Shown here one piece after another: positions 10,696-23,235 of a DNA stretch of 64,000 nt. The stretch lies in the NCBI GenBank assembly GCA_963855995.1, contig OY979717.1:47582044-47646043 (forward strand). Direction: 5' to 3'. A program made the translations under genes and the position numbers. The notes under the pieces are model-generated. The model saw only the letters and a list, made by a program, of their open reading frames with translations. It ran no database searches and had not been told where the DNA came from. Source of the stretch: Muricea muricata. Taxonomy: Eukaryota; Cnidaria; Anthozoa; Malacalcyonacea; Plexauridae. Every line of letters starts with the position of its first letter. The first letter of the stretch is position 1.

Positions 10696-11879
10696 CAGGG
10701 TGTATCAAAAAGTAGACAGTTTTGAAAGGACTCCCAACCCTGCGAAGCGCCTTAAAGTATGAAGGTTTTTTTTTAATATACATTGCTTGGGTACTTACAG
10801 TGTAGAAGAATAAAGGATTATGGAGCGCGAGGTTTGTTACGGTTTGTATACCGTGAAATATTGGACTGAGGTTTTTTAGACCTAAAAAACGAAGTCCGAT
10901 TGATATTTCACGGTACAGACCGAACAAGCAAAGTCAATAAAATGCCGGTTTATCATTTTCAGAGTAAGTGTTACATACAACAAAGTTGAACATGATAAAA
11001 TTTTATTTTTTTACACATAAAGGTTACACATATCAGTAAAACATTAATGTCAACAGTAATAAATACATTGCAAGCAGTAAAAAGGGCGATTAAAAACACT
11101 GAAGAAAAGCCCGGGCCGAATACGGAAATTTACGGACCACGGTCAGAATACGGGTTTTTACTGAACGCACGTCGACCAATTAGAATGCAAGATTCTTCAA
11201 AGCCATATAATAAATAAAAATATTATGAAGATCAAATGCTTCAAACCCAGGGCTGTTCATATTTTGAAACACATTAAAAATGTCTTGCGCGCGAAATTTA
11301 AATGCTTAAAAGTGATTTTGAGTTGGTAGGTAGAAAAAAAGTTGGGTGTCTTATTGCTGCTCAAAAATTCAAAAAATTTGATTGAGTTTAAGCTATTCAA
11401 AACGTCATGCAAACGTATATTTTTCTGAAAAAGAATAGTTTTTCTGAAAAAGAATCGTTTTTCTGAAGAAATGTTCCAATTTCAATTAAATTTCCCTTGG
11501 GAGATGTATGCCAATTAGGTAAATACATAAATTAACAATGCACAAAGTTAATTTTGCACAAATATGGGAGTTCGTGCAACCTTTTGAACAGATTAGACTT
11601 GATCAAATTCTCTAAATTTTGTACAGCAATACAACACCCGACAAATTTTCCATCTACCAAGTCAAAATTACTTGTAAGCATCTATGTTTTGCGCCCAAGG
11701 CATATTTAACTTGTCGTAAAAGACACAACCCTCCGGGTAATGAAGCTTTAAATTTCTCATATTTTCGGTTTATTCTAGATTATAAGTACCGAAACAATCT
11801 ATTTTAATAAAAAGTACATTGAGGCGCTTCGCGAAGCAGAGAACGATTTCAGATTTGGCTACTTTCTTGATACACCCTG
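10696..11879. mobile_element. Tc1/mariner-like TIR element, 1.18 kb, non-autonomous
   Basis: The left end CAGGGTGTATCAAAAAGTAG and the right end, inverted, CAGGGTGTATCAAGAAAGTA form terminal inverted repeats, with TA on both outer sides (10694-10695 and 11880-11881). Subterminal AGGCGCTTCGCGAAG occurs near the right end. No transposase was recognised. Part of the interior (11260-11480) matches 19640-19900, so another copy of the same family lies there. Confidence 0.65.
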
Positions 11880-12293
11880 TATAATAATATTATTTATTAG
11901 CAAGAACTCAGTAAAAATGGTTCGTAGGAAATAAAATTGTTATTATAGTTTACAGAAAAAACGGCTCATGATCAAAAATGTTGAGCGCCAAAAATCGCAA
12001 TAAGACTGTTCCGTTTCAAGACAACGCTGGTTATTAGGTCAGAGAAAATCAAGCTGTAATGAAATTAGCTCCCAAACGCTAAACCCATTTGGAATTAAAT
12101 AGATTTGACTGGCATAAATTTGGCAAAGAGTTCGCAAAGCAACTGTTATTCTAATTTAGTATGTAGGTACAGCAAGTTGGTTATAATAGACACGCCAATC
12201 AGTTATTTTAAAATAGCTTTAATTTTCAATTAAATATTGCTTATCTAACCACAAACTTCCTACATTCCAATGTCTCAGATGGGTGCCTGCACC
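11880..12293. other. 3' flank of fucosyltransferase copy 2
   Basis: No ORF or repeat was recognised. This should hold the 3' UTR of the minus-strand gene ending at 12294; no confident polyadenylation signal was assigned. Confidence 0.35.
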
Positions 12294-14872
12294 TTATTTG
12301 CAGACAGTGACCGTAGAACGCGAGCGTTTATCATCATATCGGTGAATATCTAAGAACCTTGCTGTAATCCATTCTTGAAACGTCCATCCTCCGGCAGTTA
12401 CGAGGTATTGGGCACGGGCCACCAAGTTCATATCAACCAACGATATCACACCACGGTCAACTACATGAGAAGGAGGGCTGTACACAACACCTTGGGATTT
12501 CGCAATTATATATTCATGGATATTTTTGAACACTTTTTCCTTTAGGTTGTTTTTTTTCCGATAGCGAACCAACCAGCCTGACCCGTAATCACCCATATCC
12601 GTGGCAACGTAAACATGTGATAAACCCGTGGCAATCTTTAGAGCTGCCAAAACCTATAGTAGATGAAATAGACTTGTGGAAAAATTCATGACCAATAGTT
12701 TAACAGGTAGACAATTTACTACATTCACCTCTCTTATACAATCAGTACATGCAGTTTATCTCCTCGAACTAACCTTGCCAGTGTAGGAGAAGTGCAGTCA
12801 AAAGTACACGAAAATTACAAGTTCTTTCAATTCACTATCTGAAACGATAAAGTAAAATTTAACGTTTCATCGGAGAGTTTGTATACCACTATCAATTTCG
12901 AAACATCGAATTTTACTCCATCCTTCCAATTAGTGAACGAAACCGCCCACTCTATTTACTTCCACGCTTTCAGCTTTTGTTTCTATCTAATTAATGTTAG
13001 TAGAATCATACTAGTATTCTATTGCAAATGCTGTAATTTGATTGGTTACTCTTCTCGCTATCTATTCCTCGATAGATAGCGAGTAGCGAAACAATCACCT
13101 TCCTATAGAGATTTCTTTTAAAAAAATTGCTTAAAAATCAAATTTTTGGTTGAATATTCCATGTTTGACCTCTGATTCTACCAAAACAATTAGATTACTC
13201 GCTCTCGATTTCTATGCGGTGATAGTTGATTCGGGCTTCGCCCTCATCAACTATCACCGCATAGAAATCTCGAGCTCGTAATCTAATTGTTAGATAGTGT
13301 ACAAAAAGCTGACGTTAGTACATAATTTTGCCAAATGATTGCCCAAAAATTTTGCTAACTCTAGTCCCCCAATGATTCATGACTGCTGTACATAACAAGT
13401 TGTTGAAATTGTCAGCGTTTGTAGTTGTACAAGTGTTACAGGAAATGAGGTGTCAAGACTCAACGACAAAGTATTTAAAAGAAACACTTTCACACTGTAC
13501 AGACTACTCAGAGCTGGAGGAACTATCAAACTTGCTATATTTCCAGACAAACCAGCATAAACCTATAGTTTCTGCACAGAGACCATTAACTTCATGTTTT
13601 CAGTTTCAATGTTGTGAAAACGATTCGAAACGATTTCGCCACAAATGGTCGCCACATGAGTACACAGCTTCAATCTTAGACGAAAGAAAGACGTATTTGG
13701 GCGAAAGATTAATTATGTAAAACATAAATTACAAATGAATAAAATAGACAAACACAAACCTCGAGCACTAAATCCACACATAGTCGCACGTGTTGCATTG
13801 AATGTGACCGAAGTATTTTCTCACCCCGAATATGAACTGCAATATACTTATTTCCTAGTGCTTCCTGGAAACGCTTGGCTTCGTTCAATACAGCCTGTCC
13901 TGGTCTCAACGCAAATGTAACCTGGATGGAAGAAAACTGATAATTCTCTTCACCAAACTTCACGCGATAGTCTTCGCCACCTTTCCCCCTCCAGACGAAT
14001 ATATTAAGACATTTTTCGTTTTTAACGATATCTTTTTCCAGCACTTTCCAATCAGTTATTATATCGCTGTTTACGCAAAACTGTTTTCCCGAAGTTCGTT
14101 TCATAGCTTTGTCAAGAAACTCGCATTTTGTCCAGCCATTTTTGGTGGTATTTTTAATGATTGCCTTATAAAAATCTTCCTTCAAACGAAAGTTTGCTTT
14201 GGTAAAATCCATAGACTGTTGTGAGTTATCAATGAAATGTATGCTTACGTGATTACGACTTTTACGTGGACATTCCTTCTCGTATTCCTGATGGTCGATA
14301 AGGGACGCATAACCAGCAGCCGCTAACAAACGCCTCAAATATTTTACATCGTAATATGTTTCCAATGGCGACCAAGAATGAAAGGAACCAAATCTTGTTT
14401 GCTTGACAAAAGGTATAACCACTTTCCGTCCGCTTTTTCCAGCTTGCGCACAAAGGCTGAGAAAAGCACGAGTGTTTTTTGATAATTGTTCTGTGTACTG
14501 GTTATGCACAAAAATATACTTTCTCGATGGGATTATTTTCTTGGGTTTCCAAGTATCGATCACATGAGGAAAAACCAAAGCGGTGTATTCTAAAGTAACT
14601 CGTTCTTTTTGAGTTTCATTCTCAAGAGAAATGCGTATTTGTAGATTTTGACCGTTAGCATCTTTTATTTTTGCAAGTAATTCTTTAAAATCAAGTCCTT
14701 CGAACTCACTATAATATATTTTTTCTTGATTTTTATCGGCTTTTCTTTCTGTCGGACCTCTCGACGAAATACTTTCCAGTATATTTAGTACGTACCAGTT
14801 TATCAGAAACCAGACAGCTATTATAATAGGAGCCTCGATGCGGAAAAAACTCCGAAGGCTAAAACGCATCTC
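12294..14872 (-). CDS. O-fucosyltransferase-like protein, copy 2 (two coding exons)
   Basis: Coding exon 1 is 14872-13760 (ATG 14869-14867) and exon 2 is 12653-12294 (stop TAA 12296-12294), predicting 489 residues. The exon 1 donor is CTCGAG|GTTTGT and the exon 2 acceptor CTATAG|GTTTTG; both are phase 0, so the frame joins cleanly. The protein has a basic start (MRFSLR), one membrane anchor at about residues 10-30, a lumenal stem and a catalytic domain. NTRAFLSLCAQAGKSGRKVV resembles the nucleotide-binding start of the PF10250 O-fucosyltransferase family. YIAVHIRGEK near the end of exon 1 resembles the HxRxE motif, and exon 2 carries VYVATD and a late LVDMNLVARAQYLVTAGG segment where the family has its conserved C-terminal motif. 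A GDP-fucose-dependent Golgi or ER transferase is likely; the acceptor is unknown. The intron holds a 103-bp foldback (13187-13289). Confidence 0.75.
13052..13081. repeat. Small perfect hairpin in intron of copy 2
   Basis: CTCGCTATCTAT and ATAGATAGCGAG pair around TCCTCG. It lies about 100 bp from the larger foldback at 13187. Confidence 0.6.
13187..13289. mobile_element. Foldback element in intron of copy 2
   Basis: Arms of about 43 bp, starting CAATTAGATTACTCGCTCTC and ending GAGCTCGTAATCTAATTG, flank the loop TCGGGCTTCGCCCTC. The equivalent intron of copy 3 has no such hairpin, so it was inserted after the gene duplication or lost from copy 3. Confidence 0.65.
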
Positions 14873-15340
14873 CTGTAAAATTGTAAAAATAGTTAGCAAA
14901 TAGATATCGTTTTCCCGTTGTCACTTATAGATACACAGTATAAGGATGAATTGGTTATGCCGAGGCGTAAAAGTCACTAATGTTCTTACCACCTTATGAT
15001 CTCTAATGTGTGTTTAATGCAGCGAAACAGATGGCAGTGTGTCGAATTTACCAGGATGACAAGAGGCGCAAAGCAAATGGATTGAAATTTTAACACAACT
15101 AGTAAGAGAATAACCTATTGTCTTCTGTCTCTCTGTACCTATTCTCTTAAAAAGACGTTAACTTGCCTTCTGAATGATTTCAGACCGCAATACCTTCTGG
15201 TAAAATGCAGTCTGCCATTTTTTTGCTATTGTAAGTTTAAGACGTTTTTTATGAAAATAGTTTGTTTGGGCGCTTATAATGTGGAATATATATTAGACAG
15301 AAAAATTGAGGAAATTAAAGCTTCAAAACCCGTGGGGTAT
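14873..15340. repeat. Segmental duplication upstream of fucosyltransferase copy 2
   Basis: It aligns with 821-1250 over most of its length (AGAGAATAACC, TGTCTTCTGTCT and GATTTCAGACC blocks in order). It probably carries the promoter and 5' untranslated exon of the gene; no exon could be fixed. Confidence 0.6.
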
Positions 15341-15669
15341 TTTAAGTAATTAACATTAAGGATTTAAGCATTAGGTTTCATGTACGATACGTTGCAACTG
15401 GTGAAAGCGGTAAAACAGACCTGAAGAAAATATTCACGCTATTCCAATGACTTTGAGCATTCTTCTATCAAAGTTTGACCGAGACAACATATGTTGTCGA
15501 ATGAATGAATGTCAAAATTCGCGCCTTTTTCATCAGCACATATATTCGAATATAGCCGTCCCCGGTTGTAAACATTTATGTTTCAAATTTTTTTTAATTC
15601 ATTCTACACCATAATAATAGAACTACACAAATTTCCTGTCAGGTAAAATTTCTTACAAAAATAATTTTT

Positions 15670-16306
15670 GCTATCAGCTCATATACGACTCGAGTTCGTA
15701 GAATAACTGTTAAATATCCTACTAGTAGAGGAGACACTCCGATTACTGAACATGTACAGAATACTTAATATCCGTTGGCAGTCGACATAATAACAGACGT
15801 TATGCCATACCTGTGGCTATACTTATAGAGATTTACGTGAGGTAAAGGGGGGAAATAAAAATCGTATATATTTTCACTGTGGAGAAGCGAATAAGCGTTT
15901 TCATTGGCCGTACGATTTTTTTCACCAGTGAAAATTTATCGTACAAGCATTTTGACTGGCTATACGGTTTTTCTCACTAGTAAACAAAATCGTATTGTTA
16001 TATTTCTCACAACATGGCCGCCGTGTTGGGGCAGGAGCGAATGGGTATGTGGCTTTTATGTCTAAAAGAAAAAGAGTTTCCCCAATAAAAAACATAAAAC
16101 GGAAAGAAGAACAGCTTTGACTCACTATTTAGGCCAAATGACGGAGAAACAAATGGTATGATTCTTTTTTGAGAGTTCAATAATTTTTTATTTCGACATT
16201 GTTCGCCTTTAACAGGTTTCCAGATTTAGAATAATTTCTATATGTTTGGCATGAACAAATTACTGCATAGTTGGCTCGTTTGTACGATTTTTATTATATA
16301 CACTTG
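15670..16306. repeat. Palindrome-derived repeat (CTCATATACGACTCGAGTTC family fragment)
   Basis: CTCATATACGACTCGAGTTC then GTAGAATAACTGTTAA at 15680-15714 is shared with 17630-17645 and 55720-55756. Repeated (A)CGnTTTTCATTGGCC and TATCGTAC motifs follow. No gene seen. Confidence 0.4.
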
Positions 16307-16371
16307 TTGTGAAAGATTGCTAAACTCACTCTTTCGCTGCGCTCACTCGTTCGTTTAGCAATCTTTCACAA
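16307..16371. mobile_element. Foldback hairpin
   Basis: TTGTGAAAGATTGCTAAAC and GTTTAGCAATCTTTCACAA are perfect inverted arms with a GC-richer centre (CTTTCGCTGCGCTCACTCG). Confidence 0.65.
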
Positions 16372-16530
16372 TGCACTAATCTCTATTTATTATATAGACT
16401 GCAAACGGATATTTTAAAATTATTCTGCAATCTGATTGGCTCCTCTACTAGTAGGATATTCAACGGTTTGTCACCCAAGGCGAAGTGATTGCAACCTATA
16501 TTCACTGAGCCGAAGGCGAAGTGAATATAG

Positions 16531-17000
16531 GCTTGTAATCACCGAGCCTGAGGCGACTATTGTTTTAGTATAAATTTCCAGGTGTTTACAAACAATAATC
16601 AACTAAACTTTACAAAAATTCACTTCAAATTTATTACTGTGTAGTAAAGCAAAAATCAAAAAGCTATAGTCACTGGTCAGTCAGTGACTATCACTTCAGA
16701 GACAGCGAATCTTGACCAATCAGAATGCAGGAAAATCAATAGTCACCTGGAAGTTTATACTAAAGGCTTATAATCACCGAGCCTGAGGCAAATAATTGTT
16801 TTAGTATAAATTTTCAGGTGTTTAGAAACAATAATCAACTAACTTTACAAAAATTCACTTCAAGTTCATTACTGTATAAAAAAGCAAAAATCAAAAAACT
16901 ATATATAGTCACTGGTCAGTGACTATCAGTTTAGAGACAGCGAATCTTGACCAATCAGAATGCAGAAAAATCAATAGTCACCTGGAAATTTATACTAATA
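16531..17000. repeat. Tandem duplication, about 233-bp unit, x2
   Basis: Two units begin GGCTTGTAATCACCGAGCCT (16530) and GGCTTATAATCACCGAGCCT (16764). Both contain TTTTAGTATAAATTT, an AGTCACTGGTCAGTGACT palindrome and CCAATCAGAATGCAG. The preceding 16480-16555 is a hairpin shared with 59312-59414. Confidence 0.65.
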
Positions 17001-17199
17001 GCTCATATCCTATTTGTAGAGAAACCAAGATGGCGGCTGAAAGTTTTTGAATCGCAAAAAATCTTGTTTTGAGTATTTTGCCAGCCTTTCTTGACCATAA
17101 GTACAACGCATAAACCTAGATAAAGCTTTTGAAGGTTAGTACTTGCATGCTTTGAGTGTTAACTAAACAAGTTTCATCATAGTTTCAATAAAGCAATGC

Positions 17200-17345
17200 T
17201 TAAAACAGTATCTAGATATTTTCGCTGATTGTGCTGCAGTTTGCGCATATCTGCACCAGTCTTCTAAAAATGCGCATATGCAGACAGCCAAGGGTCTAAA
17301 AGTGCGCAAGGGAGAAATCCTTTGCGCAGTACAAACTTTCCAGTC
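17200..17345. repeat. Short GCGCAT-rich repeat, second copy at 54855
   Basis: GATTGTGCTGCAGTTTGCGC through CAGACAGCCAAGGGTCTAAA to TTGCGCAGTACAAACTTT is nearly identical at 54855-54975. It may be the same duplication event as family R2, which flanks both copies. Non-coding. Confidence 0.55.
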
Positions 17346-18017
17346 TGGCGAATTAATACTGAATAAGTCTCCCGAAAGCTAGAAAAGATTATAATTGTTT
17401 TGAATTGCTTTAATAACAAAAATTGTGCTCAATTTTTAGATCAACAAGCGCTTCTTTCGCACAAAACATTTATATTTTTTAAGAATTTGAAGCTTTTGGT
17501 AAGATTTGTTAAAACATTCTTTTTAAATAACGATAAGTAGAGTTTTATACGATATAAGCTCAAATTGTACTGGGAAGTCAACTGCACTGAGAAGATTTTT
17601 TGGTAGCAGTTGTCTATATTATATACTACTTCGTAGAATAACTGTTAATTAATGATAACCAAGGATGGACACTGCAGGAAAAATTATCGTACTATAGATG
17701 CAACAACAAAATTATACTGCTTGATAAAAACATTTTTTCATGACAACTTGACAAGTGAACAGTTAAGTAAAAATAATAAAACTGAGGCCTCACGCTACCA
17801 CGCGTGTGTAGCGAAGTAAAAATATGGTTGATAAGTTTGATCTTATTTACTGAGCAATTCACGAAAAAAACCCGTTAAAAGCACGAAATGTCATCTGTGC
17901 AGTTCACCCTTTATTACCTAGAACAACATCATGACTTTAAGCCGCACTTTATGTGAATATTTTCGAGTTTGATGTTTCCAAATTAGTTTCTTAACGTTAT
18001 GATATTATGATGCTACT

Positions 18018-18101
18018 CCGAGTGTAAGCCACACTGGGCAGGCTGAAAAATTTGCCTGGCCACAGCGGGATTCGAACCAGCGACCTTTGGAATACTAGCC
18101 T
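18018..18101 (-). mobile_element. tRNA-derived SINE fragment
   Basis: On the minus strand GGTCGCTGGTTCGAATCCCG matches the pol III B box (GGTTCGAATCC) and is followed by GCTGTGGCCAGGC. No A box is present upstream because the sequence gives way to an AATAATATCAT microsatellite. A 3' half of a tRNA-like SINE is the best reading; a full tRNA fold is not present. Confidence 0.55.
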
Positions 18102-18175
18102 CAATAATAATATCATATCATATTTACCATAATAATATCATATATCATATCATAATATCATATCTACCCGAGTAC
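18101..18175. repeat. AATATCAT microsatellite
   Basis: Irregular repeats of CATAATAATATCATAT adjoin the SINE fragment. Confidence 0.7.
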
Positions 18176-19207
18176 AACATCGATCACCATTCGTATATGG
18201 TTTCTTAACATTGGCAATACATTGACTAGTTAACAATTAAGTATGAACACTAAAAACGAGGCTTTAATGATTTCGCATATCCTACGAAAACTGAATTCAA
18301 TAATTATCTTATTACTTATTGTATTTATGTTGGACTCAGATAAACGCTTGCCGTGTAAACAAGACGCAAGCTACTAAAAATAGAACAGTTATTTGTATTT
18401 TCCCGCATTAGGCATAAGCAGCATGAATTAGTGTGACGTCATAAGGCCGTATAAGCGTTATCAATATTCGAACAAATTACGTCATATTGTCGTATATGTG
18501 TTTTAAATATTCTATGATGATGAGAATGTCATAACTCCAAATTAGACAAATACCGAACGTATATGACGAATTCCTCCATCGGTCTTAACCAATTAAGACT
18601 CTTGAATTATTTTCAAAAAAATAATAAAGCAATTTATTGCAGCTTGAACTATTATTTCTTGAAACAAATTAAATTCATTCATACAGTTTCTAAAATTAAA
18701 TGATGTTTAGTTGCATAATCAAGGTGGCAGTCGTACGGCAGCACTTTCTCTTTAGAGAGTTATAACTTAGGCTTCTAGTAATGTTGACTATTAATTCTCC
18801 GGTATTCTGCACTTCGAGAGGAATAAGTGTGTATTGCCAAGGTATAGTTCACACAGTTGCAGGTATAGTTCACAAGTCCAAATTAATTTTTTTTCGTTCT
18901 TTGCTTAACGTAAATCAGATGAAACTTAGCAACCATGTTTTATGCTTCGCCGCACACGCGTCGTAGTCTGTGTCGCGAATTTCTGGTTGAGGATTCACAG
19001 TATATATTTCCGATTTCTTAAATTTTCAAATAAAAGGACGTTTAGAAAGATAAAAACTGAAACAGTGGGCTGACTTTAACCGGCCAGGGTTAGCGGCAAC
19101 CCAGCCTGTTGAGAATGGCCCCAGCACCCAGCATGAAAAAAATCGACTAAATGTCCAACTACAGATCGACGTGCAGGTTGGCAATTTAATATCAATGCAA
19201 AATATTA
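18176..19207. other. Intergenic, nothing recognised
   Basis: AT-rich; only short unconvincing open frames. Confidence 0.4.
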
Positions 19208-19354
19208 AAGCCCTGTTTAAGCGGGCAATTTTGGTTTGACAATCTTCTATAAAAAATACCATTGCTCGTGTAGACGATATTTTGCTTTTTGCTTAGCAGT
19301 GTGACAACACACACGGAAGTTGTCTTGTAAAATTTGCTCGTGTAAACGGGGCTT
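19208..19354. mobile_element. MITE with AAGCCCYGTTTA ends
   Basis: Left AAGCCCTGTTTAAGCGGGCA and right (inverted) AAGCCCCGTTTACACGAGCA are imperfect inverted repeats; the interior is non-coding. Confidence 0.5.
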
Positions 19355-19439
19355 AATAAATGCTCAGAGCATGTAAGGATTGAATATAGGATTGGCTCAA
19401 AAAAACCTTTCGCAGTTGAGCCTTATAGTTGTTGACTAC

Positions 19440-20000
19440 ATGCCTATAAGGTGTGTATCAAAAAAACTTAAAAAATCTGAAATCACTCTCTATACTTCAA
19501 AAAACTCTTCAATCTTCAATTTTTATTGAAATGGATTATTTGGCTGCTTATAATGTAAAAAACCCCAGAAAAATTAAGAAATTTTAAATTTTAAAAAGCG
19601 GGTGGGGGGGGTGTCCTTTATAGCAAATTAAAAACGGCTTCCGCAAAAAACTTTAATGCTTAAAAGTAATTTTCACCTGTAGGAGAAAAATACGTCGGGC
19701 GTTCTTTTGCTGTACAAAATTGTAAAAAATTTCACTGAGCGTAAGCCGTTCAAAACGTTGTGCAAAGCCCCATATTTTGAGCAAAATTGGCTTGGTGCAT
19801 GCTTAATTTATGCATTGCCTTATTTGCATACAACTCCTATCGAGATATTTAATTAAAATCAGAACTTTTCTCAGAAAAACATGAACAATTCTTATTTGAA
19901 AAAATACAAGCTCGCATCTTTCAACAGCAATAAAACACCTAAAAAATTTCTTAATTGCAATTTTTTAATTGCAATTTCTTAATTGCAACCTACAATGGAA
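19440..20000. repeat. Mariner-like repeat, second copy of the 10696 family (degenerate)
   Basis: GGTGTGTATCAAAAAAACTT near 19449 resembles the end CAGGGTGTATCAAAAAG. AATGCTTAAAAGTnATTTT through AACGTnnTGCAAA and TTTTTCTnnAAAA blocks match 11290-11470. No ORF. Confidence 0.5.
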
Positions 20001-20039
20001 TTTCCACATACTGGCTGTATAAAGTTGCGAGTGTCGCTT

Positions 20040-21400
20040 ATATTCCACAAATCTACTTGAACTGCCGTCACAATAATACACACTATATTATGAGGGATAA
20101 ATAATAGGAATTGTGATGAAATATGCTAAAAGAAAAAGGCATTCCACTACTGTTTACATTCGTGTTCACATTGTTGTGCCATCTGTTAGAATAAACTGCA
20201 TAGGCCTCGTGTGACGCGCCTTTGATCTTGTCTATCGGAATGCAGATTATATATTAACTACACCGTACAACACACAGTAACGATTGAAATCCACAGCAAA
20301 GTTTGGTTTGACGATTCTCTCCGCGCATAACTGTGTAAAGCCCCTTGCAGACGAGCAAGTTTTTTATGACAAGTTCTCATTTGGCAAGTTTTATTTGCTC
20401 GATCGTCTGTATGCGACACTTTGCCAATTTTTTTCTGTGAGAAGTACACTTGCTCAAAAGCTAGCATGCTAAAAACTTGCCCGTCTGTACGGTTAACCAC
20501 GAAAATTTGTCAAAGTAAATTGCACCCTATTAATAGCACGTTGGCCAGCAGTGCATTGTGCACTTTGAACAAGTATCCTTGCAGCAAACAACAACGTTTA
20601 AGCTTGTCAGAAAAACTTGTCATAAAAAATTGTTGTGCATACACACGTACACTTGGCAAAGTAAGTTTAAAAACTTCTCATAAAAAAGAACTTTTCATAG
20701 AAAACATGCTCGACTATAAAGCTACATTATGGAAATCACTTGTTTAGGAGCTTTTACGTTTTATGTTGAAATTCGTCCGTTTCCGCCTGGTAGCCTTGTG
20801 ATTTTACTGTTTGCTTTAATCGCTTTGTGTTTTAATCGAGTTTAACTCATTTTATAGAGTTTCAAAACGTTTCAGTTTATTCATATTTAAAGGCATGCAT
20901 TTACATCTTTGTACAAAGGCCTCCCTAAAACAATCAATCTCAAGAATCTTATTATTTGGCCTTGGTCAATTTTCCGTGTCATAACCTCCAAATCGATAAA
21001 TCTCCGAATTAAAATTTTGTTAAGAGGAAACATCTTATCATCAGCATCATATCAGATTTGTGTTACACAATAGCGAGCACGTCAAGTTAACAGGCCTTTG
21101 ATGTGCTAACTGCTACGCTACAAGCTTCGTTTGTATCCAATAAGGGTAACGATTTCAAACGGTGTAGAAATTACGTAAAACTTTGCTTACCTGAATTCTT
21201 GAAATATGCTAGATACAATGTTCATGATAGTTGGCAATGCTTTGTGATAATTAACTATAGCTATCTTTGGAATGTTCCGGAATGCAGCTGAGAGCCTCCC
21301 TTCATCTTAAAACGTATGCAAAGTATTTGTTTGCGACACTGAAGCACTTAATAACGTCGTCTCGCTTGATTTCGTTTGGAAAACATAGATCACGTCGAAT
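20040..21400. repeat. Dispersed repeat family R1, copy 2
   Basis: It aligns with 7330-7860 and 36940-38030 (TGCCGTCACAATAATACACA, ACTATATTATGAGGGATAAA, AATTACGTAAAACTTTGCTT). It carries an extra insert at about 20330-20690 with AGACGAGCAAGTTTTTTATG and inverted ACTTGTCATAAAAAATTG, a probable MITE. The ATCTTAAAACGTATGC at 21304 is an empty site for the MITE in copy 3. Confidence 0.5.
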
Positions 21401-21409
21401 TCATAATAT

Positions 21410-21536
21410 GAGTAGCGGTGAGCCTCTAAAAAAGCGGAATACAGAAATCAATTCTGCTAACAATGCCAATGATGTAAAAAAAGAGAATCATCAGAAAAAG
21501 CCAATCATTAGAAAGCAACAAAGGATGTATGCATGA
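21410..21536 (+). other. Small lysine-rich open frame, doubtful
   Basis: An ATG at 21410 opens 42 codons starting MSSGEPLKKRNTEINSANNA. It sits in repeat family R1, and the equivalent part of copy 1 (9330-9390) is out of frame, so coding status is unlikely. Confidence 0.15.
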
Positions 21537-21759
21537 TCAAACTATATAGTTGATTTTGCCGTCGCTAGAATACAAATATGTCAAGCGCTGCATGGGATTA
21601 TTCCAGCGAACAACAGCGATCAGTGCTCATGATTCATGCTTTGGAAATGCGGCAATAATTTTATTGTCTTTCATTGTCTTGAACAGCCAATCACAACCTT
21701 TTCGTATAGGTAGGTGGCGATCCCTTGCTGAGGGAAAACAAACGTAAATTTATCATTTA

Positions 21760-23230
21760 CGTTTCGTTGTTATGGTATTATTAGATATTGATAGGACGTA
21801 GTCATAGCGAAACCTAACAATACCTTTGGTCTTTCATCAATGCGCCATACGGAGCTTAAAAAACACATAGTCAATCGCTGATTTCTATAACATATATACA
21901 GCTAATTCTATAAAGGTTTGTCTTTCTAAAAGCATAAACTAAAAACCATGAGTACGCAAGAGATGTTATACCATGTTATTCCTTACTTTCAACTCTAAAA
22001 TATGAAAATTGCCATAACAAATTTACTTACTACAAAGGTTATTTCGCAGCGGAAAGACCTAGAAAAAAATGAAATTGACACAATTGTCTTTGAATTTTTT
22101 GTAAAATTTACCTAGTCATTAATAGTAGGTTGTCTATCGACAGCTCGATTTATCGAAGTATTTGAACTGGGAATTGACCGCAACAAAAAAGATGGCGGAT
22201 AATCATTTTCGGAAATCGTTTCAAAAAGGAAATTTAATTGACGTTAGTTGAAGGACAATCAGATAAGACGAGGTTATCGTCTTTGGTTTGTTAAAGTTTT
22301 GCGTTCTTGGATGCTTTTCTAGGCATCTTTTTTCAACCTTTTCTTCTTGATGCCTGCAAAGCATTCTGGTAAAATATACATGCTGCCATCTTTTTCGTCA
22401 TTGCAATTCAGCTTTGTTTTTGTACCTGCGAGTGCAGATATTGTTGTCGTGGGCGTAAAACCTCGCATGATAGAAGTCTAGGTACTAGGTTGGTGCACGT
22501 GATGTAACTGTAACTGTTAGCTAATAGCTTGTATCCAATCAGAGCTTTCGTGCGTCCAACAGACCCAATTTTGTTTGCAAAATTTTAATTTCCAACATGG
22601 CGACTGTTTTGAGGAGTGACGTCCAGTAAGTAAGCACTGACGAAGCGAATTATCATAAATTAATGTTCGCTTAGGGGGCGGACTCGTCTGGCATTGGTTT
22701 ACTTTCTTGCCTGGAATTGATGTGCTTAAAAGCATCCTGATATCGCGAACTGGCAGTCGGTGATAAATATAAGCTCGTTAATATATTGGTGCATTAGAAT
22801 GCTTTTATAGATTTCAGGGCTGCGTTGACAAGCTTGAAAAAGAATGCCCACGGCTCACCTCTCAAATTAAAGCGAAAATAAATAAGATGTAGGGACATTG
22901 AAAATCAAGACATCAGTTAACTTTGGATAAAGCAATGCCGGGATATTGAAATTACTAGGAATTTTCTGCTGTTTCTTGGGATTTTTGTATGATTTTGAGA
23001 TTTTTCGATAAGATTCTTGTTTGTGATTTATGCGAAAGTGTACGAGATTTTTCAAGTGGTACGCCCCTGGTCTAGAAGATAAGTTAAAACAACCTCATGC
23101 GATGCAGGTATGATCAAAGCTATAATCATACCCACGCTCATGAGCATCGTATTCATAGCGCACCCTTGCGGCAAAATTGTACCAGTCAGAATATTGAATA
23201 GTTCACACGAGCCAGGGCACAGACAGAAAC
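21760..23230. other. Intergenic, little recognised
   Basis: No coding domain. GCCTGCAAAGCATTCTGGTA ... TGCTGCCATCTTTTT at 22348-22395 resembles the segment at 15190-15225 upstream of copy 2, a fragment of that duplicated block. Confidence 0.35.
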
Positions 23231-23235
23231 GCCAG

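Larger units (their letters stand above)
16385..17660. mobile_element. Dispersed DNA repeat family R2, copy 1, with nested insertion
   Basis: TATTATATAGACTGCAAACG ... TCTGATTGGCTCCTCTACTA (16390-16450) and CTCATATCCTATTTGTAGAG onward (17000-17660) align in order with 55090-55760. The middle (16460-17000) is absent from the other copy and is a separate insertion. CAAGATGGCGGC-type motifs (17027 and 55189) are shared. Non-coding. Confidence 0.55.

Noticed and set aside
13379-13720. 113-residue open frame on the plus strand in the intron of fucosyltransferase copy 2
   Set aside because: The homologous intron of copy 3 (25450-25780) does not keep the frame, so it is not conserved as coding.
18018-18101. 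Complete tRNA gene
   Set aside because: Only the B-box half is present; the A box and acceptor stem cannot be formed.
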